The notes under the pieces: generated by a model | What the model was told of the DNA's origin: nothing | What the model saw: the letters and a program-made list of their open reading frames with translations, nothing else | Databases searched by the model: none | Translations under genes and position numbers: made by a program | Shown: positions 59,300-64,000 of the stretch, in pieces | Numbering within the stretch: the first letter of the stretch is position 1 | Layout: each line of letters starts with the position of its first letter | Assembly (NCBI GenBank): GCA_051453625.1 | Contig: JBOZIK010000001.1 | Coordinates: forward strand, 253,000,053 to 253,064,052 | DNA from: Welwitschia mirabilis | Lineage: Eukaryota; Gnetophyta; Gnetopsida; Welwitschiales | Direction of reading: 5' to 3' | Length of the DNA: 64,000 bases

Positions 59300-60082
59300 C
59301 TAGTCAAACTCCTATATAAGGATGATCCATCTAATTAGCCTTAGTTTTAAATCCTTCTTGGTAAAAAGATATCTACAGGCCAAATGATCTATATAGATAA
59401 CCACCTGCAAAGACTATAGCTAACAACAATTTCTCAAAAATAATGTAGTTTAACTAAGTATCATTTAATGTTTTTTTGGCTTAATAAATCATGGCTGGTT
59501 TTTTATCTATCCTTTTTCCTAAAAAAACCCTAACCACATAATCATTGGTGTCATATCTAAGCTCGAATAGTAACTTCCAATTAGGTGGTTGGATGATTGG
59601 GATGAAAGTCAGTTTTTCCTTGAGTTGTTCAAAAGCTTTTTTACACTCATGGATTCAGTTGAAGGAAGCATCTTTACTTAAAAGATCACATAATGGCTTA
59701 TAGATCTTATTAAAATCCTTAATGAATTTCTTATAGCATGTCCTAAGAAAGATCTAATGTATTTTTATTTTTGAGGAGTAATCAGGTATGTGATTAGAGA
59801 CACCTTTACAAGATTTACCTAGCTACCTTATTTAGAGATGACATGTCCTAAAACTATGCCTTAATTAACCATAAAGTGACATTTCTCCCAGTTGAGCACA
59901 AGGCATTTTTCGATACATCTCTTAAGGACATGTTCAGAGTTGTACAAATAATGATCAAACGGTGTTCCATAGACTGAGAAGTCATCCATAAAGACTTTAA
60001 CACTTGAATATAATAAATCAGAGAAGATTTCAATCATGCAACATTGGAATGTGGTAAGTGCATTGCATAACCTAAAGAGCAT
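59300..60082 (-). pseudogene. Element C reverse transcriptase and RNase H relic
   Basis: Reverse transcriptase: the frame 60082-59861 has LFRLCNALTTFQCCMIEIFS and the active-site box VFMDDFSVYG, ending LVLNWEKCHFMV. RNase H part: 59660-59300 has AFEQLKEKL, then IIQPPNWKLLFEL, then KKPAMIY and LLLAIVFA. All are Athila-like and in the right order. Several stops are present. Confidence 0.85.
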
Positions 60083-60813
60083 TCATTTGTAGGTGAATGT
60101 TTCATGGAGGAGGTGAAGGTAGTTTTGTCTTAATCCTTAGGGGCAATTTCAATTTAATTATATCCTAAGTATTCATGTAAGAAATAGTAAAATAGATGTC
60201 TTATGAATTACTCTAAGATTTAATTAGAAAAAGATGGAGGGAAGTGATACTTTCTTGAAACAACATTTAATTTTTTATAGTCAATGCACAACCTCCATAA
60301 TACTATAGGTCTAGTAGGGAGAATTTTATTTTGCTCATTTGGAATAAGGGTAATTCTTGCTTTCTTTGTCATGATTTAAGTTAAACTTATCTATTTGCTA
60401 TTTGAAATAGGGTAGATAATCCCATTATCTAGAAGCTTAATCATTTCATTTTTAGCTACCTGCCTTAAAGTTGGGTTTATTCATGTGTGGGCTTCTCTAA
60501 ATGGCTTGACATTATCTTCTAAGTAAGTATGATGTATGTCTATGCTAGGATTAATGCCCCTAATGTTTAAAAGGGTTCATCCTATTGCTTGCTTATTCTA
60601 CCTTTAAAGATTTAGCAATTAGGCATCTTAAGGTAGGGTTAAGAAAGAATTGATGACTACTAGAAAAACAGAGTTCTTCTTTAAGAGAGCATTTCTTAGA
60701 TCATTGAGTAAGGGCTTAAGTTGAAGGTCGATTTTATTTTGAGTAATCAGACATGATTTAGGGAAAAATCTAAGTCATCATTTTCAGGAGAGTGGGAAGT
60801 GAATTCTTGATTT

Positions 60814-61041
60814 TTAAAAAAGGCTTTCTATCCTATCCACATGTTTCATTCCTTCATCATTTGATGGAAATTTCATGGCATTAAGAACATTTAGTTCTAT
60901 GGTAACACTACCAAAGGAAATTTTCATTAACTCATTCTTGTAATTAATTAAGGCATTCAAGGTTAATAAGAATGGTCTTCCTAATATTACAAACACTAAT
61001 TGTTTTGATTTGTTTTCCATGTCAAAGACTAAAAAATTCAC
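60814..61041 (-). pseudogene. Element C aspartic protease C-terminal relic
   Basis: An open frame with FLVFDMENKSKQLVFVILGR continues into PFLLTLNALINYKNELM. The ILGRPFL-x-T motif is characteristic of the end of Athila-type retropepsin. Confidence 0.75.
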
Positions 61042-61839
61042 TAGTAAGAAGTAACTATCAACCCTAATGATAACGTCCTCTATAACTCCTAATGATGTTT
61101 TTACAAAGTTGTTGGCTAACTAGAGTCGGAGTTTTATGTTCTTGATCCCTCTCAAGTCTAACTCTTTATAGGCTCCATAGGGAAGCAAGTTCATACTAGC
61201 TTCTAAGTCTAATAAGGCTTGGCTGAGTCATGTATTGCTTATGGTAACTATAATTGTCAAGCATCTAGGGTTTTTGTATCTTAATGAAATTTAATTCTGA
61301 AGGATTGCACTTGTTTGTTATACTAGGAAATATTTGCTTTTCACATTTATATGTCTTTTTACAGTGCACATGTCTTTGAGGAATTTCACATAGGAAGGTA
61401 CTTGCTTAATGGCTTATAGGAGAAGGATGATTACCTTAAATTCTTAAAAATTTCTAGATCCTCTAACTATTTCTTTATTATACTATCTTTCCTAAGTTGT
61501 TGGAATAAAAGGTAAGGAGTCTTTGTATATAGGTAGAGGTTCTTCATTCCTATCCTTTTCTTTATTTTTTATGGGGATTGGTTTTTTTTGGGATTTATTT
61601 TGCATGAGTGTATTTTCTAATACTTTTCTGCTCTTAAGGTGTATGAACTTAGTTTCTTATAAGTGTTCGATTCCTTTAGTAACCTAACTTTCTTTAGATT
61701 TGGTTGAGCACTTATGGGGAACTTTCCTATTTCCCTTTGGTATGGAGTGGTAAGGATTTGGGTTCACATTTTTTGAAGTTGTTGGAAGACCTTGGTAATG
61801 GATTACATGTTTTGCTCAAGGCTATTTAATATGGAAAAG

Positions 61840-62290
61840 TGTTATTTTAGTGATTGTTCATGGTTTTGGTTAAGTTGGACTTGAGTTTCAATGAATTTTT
61901 TGATTGAATACATGTAGGGAATGGATGAAGATGGTGTTTGGTAATTAGAAGTGAAAGGGTGAGAGGATGATAAGGAATAGTGATTGTTTGGCTGATTTTG
62001 GTTATCCTATTTCCAAGAAAAGTTAGGATGGTTTCTCTACTTGGGGTTATATGTGTTTGAGTATGGATTATTTTTGGTATTTTGCCATTGGTATCCAACT
62101 ATGTTTACTTGCTCATAAATTGTGTTTTGAAATAGAAAAATAAAAGGGAATTCGGATATTTCATGGGTGTTAATATGGAAGATTAAACATTCTAGCTTAT
62201 TAATAATAGATGAAGGTGAGGGTGCAATTCTTAGGGATTTTATTTTCCTTAACTTCAAAGTTTTTAAGAACTTTGAACACACTTATAAAC
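61840..62290 (-). pseudogene. Element C gag relic
   Basis: One - strand frame reads HPNFSWK then NQNQPNNHY, part of the conserved GWRNHPNFSW..NQNQP segment of Athila gag. It is followed by a Ser/Pro/Thr-rich part. Frame changes join the pieces. Confidence 0.7.
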
Positions 62291-63415
62291 CTAATGAAAC
62301 GATGGAATCTAGATGATTAAATGTATTTCTCTCAATTTTTTAAACTTTTAGCTACACTTTTAATGTATGTTTAAAATTCATTTAAAGGAATGCTAACGAA
62401 ATTATTCCCACTCATCATCTCAACTAATTAGTAATTATTGATGGACAACCCATCATAGAAAAAACTTATCTCCCTTCCTAGTTTGAATCCATGTTAGGAA
62501 CATTTTGAAGCAAGTCTTTGAATCTCTCTAAGGCTTGGGAGAATGTTTTATGTTCCTTTTTTTGATAGTTCATAATTTCTTTTCTTAAGACATTCATTTT
62601 TATGATTGGAAAAGAGTTTGATGAAGTATTTATTAAGGTTGGCGTAATATTTTATGGAAAAAAGGATTTAGGATGTAGGACAAAGATTTTTCTTTTTAGT
62701 TCAAAGAAAAAGAAAATAGGATAAGCTTAAGAGCATCACGAGTGTTTGGATATTAAGGGACAGTAAATATGATACATTTAAATTATTTGAGGTGAAGGTA
62801 AGAATACTTAGACTCTAATCCATGGAAATGAGGTAGAATTTATATAGTTAAAGGCTTAAACCCTAGTCTTTGATTTATGAGTAGTAACATGATGCATGAG
62901 GATATTCCTAGACATTATGATTGAAGACAATCATGAAGGATTTGCATAGTTGAATTTGGGTTAATAGTAGCAACAATAACAGCTTGTTGTTTGGCTGCTT
63001 CTTGAGTAAGATAGTAGTCCATTAAATAGATGATTAAGTATTAAGTAGATGTGGTTCTCATAATTATGTCATTTGGATTGTGCTGCTATCATTGTGGGGA
63101 TGAGGGGTCTTGTTAATTGTTAGTTAGATTATTTTAAGAGGAGGAGGCTTAATTGGGATGTCTAAGGGAAAGGTTTCTATTTTGGGATTTGATGTCTTGC
63201 ATTCTATTGTGATTAGTAAAGAGGTCATATTATTGTAAATTAATCTTTCAGAGTCGTCATAGGTCCAATCCATATAAGAACAAGTTCATATTAATATCAG
63301 AAAATTTTAAGGTCAGTTCTTACAGAGCCTACACGTCAGAGAGGTTTTAGGGTCTACACAAAGAATTCACATAAAAGAACAAATTGTTTTAGGTGTAAAG
63401 GACAATGACACTAGT

Positions 63416-63458
63416 NNNNNNNNNNNNNNNNNNNNNNNNNNNNNNNNNNNNNNNNNNN
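63416..63458. other. Short assembly gap in element C
   Basis: 43 N between the gag relic and the leader. Confidence 0.9.
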
Positions 63459-63789
63459 AGAAAAGACCAGGAGATTTGCACAACCATTTTAGGTTATTTG
63501 ATGTAGTGGGATCACAAAAAATTAAGCTGAGATAAAAAAACATGAGCAAAATTGAATCCAAACATTAATGAAATCATGAAAAATTTTTAGATATATTAAT
63601 GTTTTTAACACACAACAAAATCATAAAAATAGAAACACAGAAACATGCAGCAAATATGTAATGTAAATTTAATTAAAAATTTTTAAGTTTTTACTTCTAA
63701 GCTAACCTGCAAACAAAAAATTAGACTTGCACAAAACAAGTTAGAACAAAATCAAAAAATAAACTTTTAACACAAATTGAACGAGTTTG

Positions 63790-63899
63790 GGTTTCACTAA
63801 AATGACAAATACCAACCACTAGAAGGAAAACTAAAGGAATACACAAAAGAAAAGAAACAAACTAGACTAGTTCAGGTATCACTAGAGAGACTAGTCTCC
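63790..63899 (-). repeat. Element C twin 5'-leader hairpins
   Basis: Copies at 63790-63813 (GGT-TTC-ACTAA..AAT-ACC, weaker) and 63875-63899 (GGT-ATC-ACTAG-AGAGA-CTAGT-CTCC, perfect ACTAG/CTAGT stem). They have the same relation to the primer site as in A, B1 and B2. Confidence 0.7.
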
Positions 63900-63945
63900 G
63901 TCACTAGGATAAAAACACTTCTCTGAGTTGCTGTCATGCCATTCT

Positions 63946-63962
63946 TCCTGGCAATCATGTCA
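63946..63962 (-). promoter_or_regulatory. Element C primer-binding site (degenerate tRNA-Asp type)
   Basis: The + strand TCCTGGCAATCATGTCA aligns without gaps to the tRNA-Asp 3' end CCCCGGCAACGGCGCCA, with seven differences, six of them transitions. It lies nine bases from the inferred LTR start. Confidence 0.6.
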
Positions 63963-64000
63963 AAATCTATTTGTTGTTTTATAATGGTTAGATTTAAAAC

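Larger units (their letters stand above)
55173..64000 (-). mobile_element. Element C: Athila-like gypsy retrotransposon with pol, right end outside window
   Basis: The left (3') LTR is 55173-56494 (1,322 bp). The polypurine tract on - is next to 56495. The 3' non-coding region has twin hairpins, followed by integrase, RNase H, reverse transcriptase, protease, gag, leader and the primer site at 63946-63962. The right LTR begins at about 63972 (TGTTGTTTTATAATGG), and only some 29 bp are inside. Many stops show it is dead. It has the pol region that A, B1 and B2 lack. Confidence 0.85.

Noticed and set aside
1-64000. CRISPR arrays, operons or other prokaryotic features
   Set aside because: Spliced plant gene and plant transposons throughout, with no regularly spaced short repeats of that kind.

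Overview
The window is plant nuclear DNA from a large, repeat-rich genome. Three observations support this: one conserved plant gene is cut by GT-AG introns of up to about 13 kb, old LTR retrotransposons dominate the rest, and transposon relics carry plant-type signatures (a tRNA-Asp-like primer site, Athila-type pol, hAT ends). Very long introns and strongly decayed elements would fit a gymnosperm, but nothing here proves the clade. All runs of N are assembly gaps.

One host gene is recognisable. On the + strand, ten exons between 4,424 and 41,464 join in phase into the C-terminal 267 residues of FIP37, the plant WTAP orthologue and a core subunit of the m6A RNA methyltransferase complex. The N-terminal exon(s) were not found and probably lie upstream of the window. 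The first exon reported (4,424-4,460) is the least certain. A poly(A) signal follows the stop codon at 41,569.

Layout: 1-4,423 holds a decayed hAT transposase (- strand) and a hAT-like end fragment. The first intron, 4,461-17,832, contains three tandem copies of a roughly 1.3 kb unit (8,731-15,355) broken by three N gaps, then an LTR-like fragment and a small TIR element. The intron 18,374-27,699 contains a complete LTR retrotransposon, element A (18,771-25,429), flanked by a perfect GTGTG target duplication. The intron 28,768-36,554 carries about eight copies of a short SINE-like repeat. The intron 36,717-40,869 has two hAT-like elements with decayed 8-bp target duplications. Downstream of the gene, 42,970-53,640 is a nest of two more elements of the same family (B1, B2), a truncated copy (D) and a Ty1/copia gag relic. 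55,173-64,000 is element C, which has protease, reverse transcriptase, RNase H and integrase remnants and runs out of the window.

The most interesting system is this retrotransposon family. A, B1 and B2 keep gag, an acidic segment and the integrase tail but lack the rest of pol, whereas C retains pol, so C may represent the autonomous partner. All four recognisable internal regions (A, B1, B2, C) share a pair of hairpin motifs in the 5' leader about 80-90 bp apart. A, B1 and C also share one or two larger hairpins in the 3' non-coding region. Several leader stems are kept by compensatory or G-U changes, which suggests a conserved RNA function.
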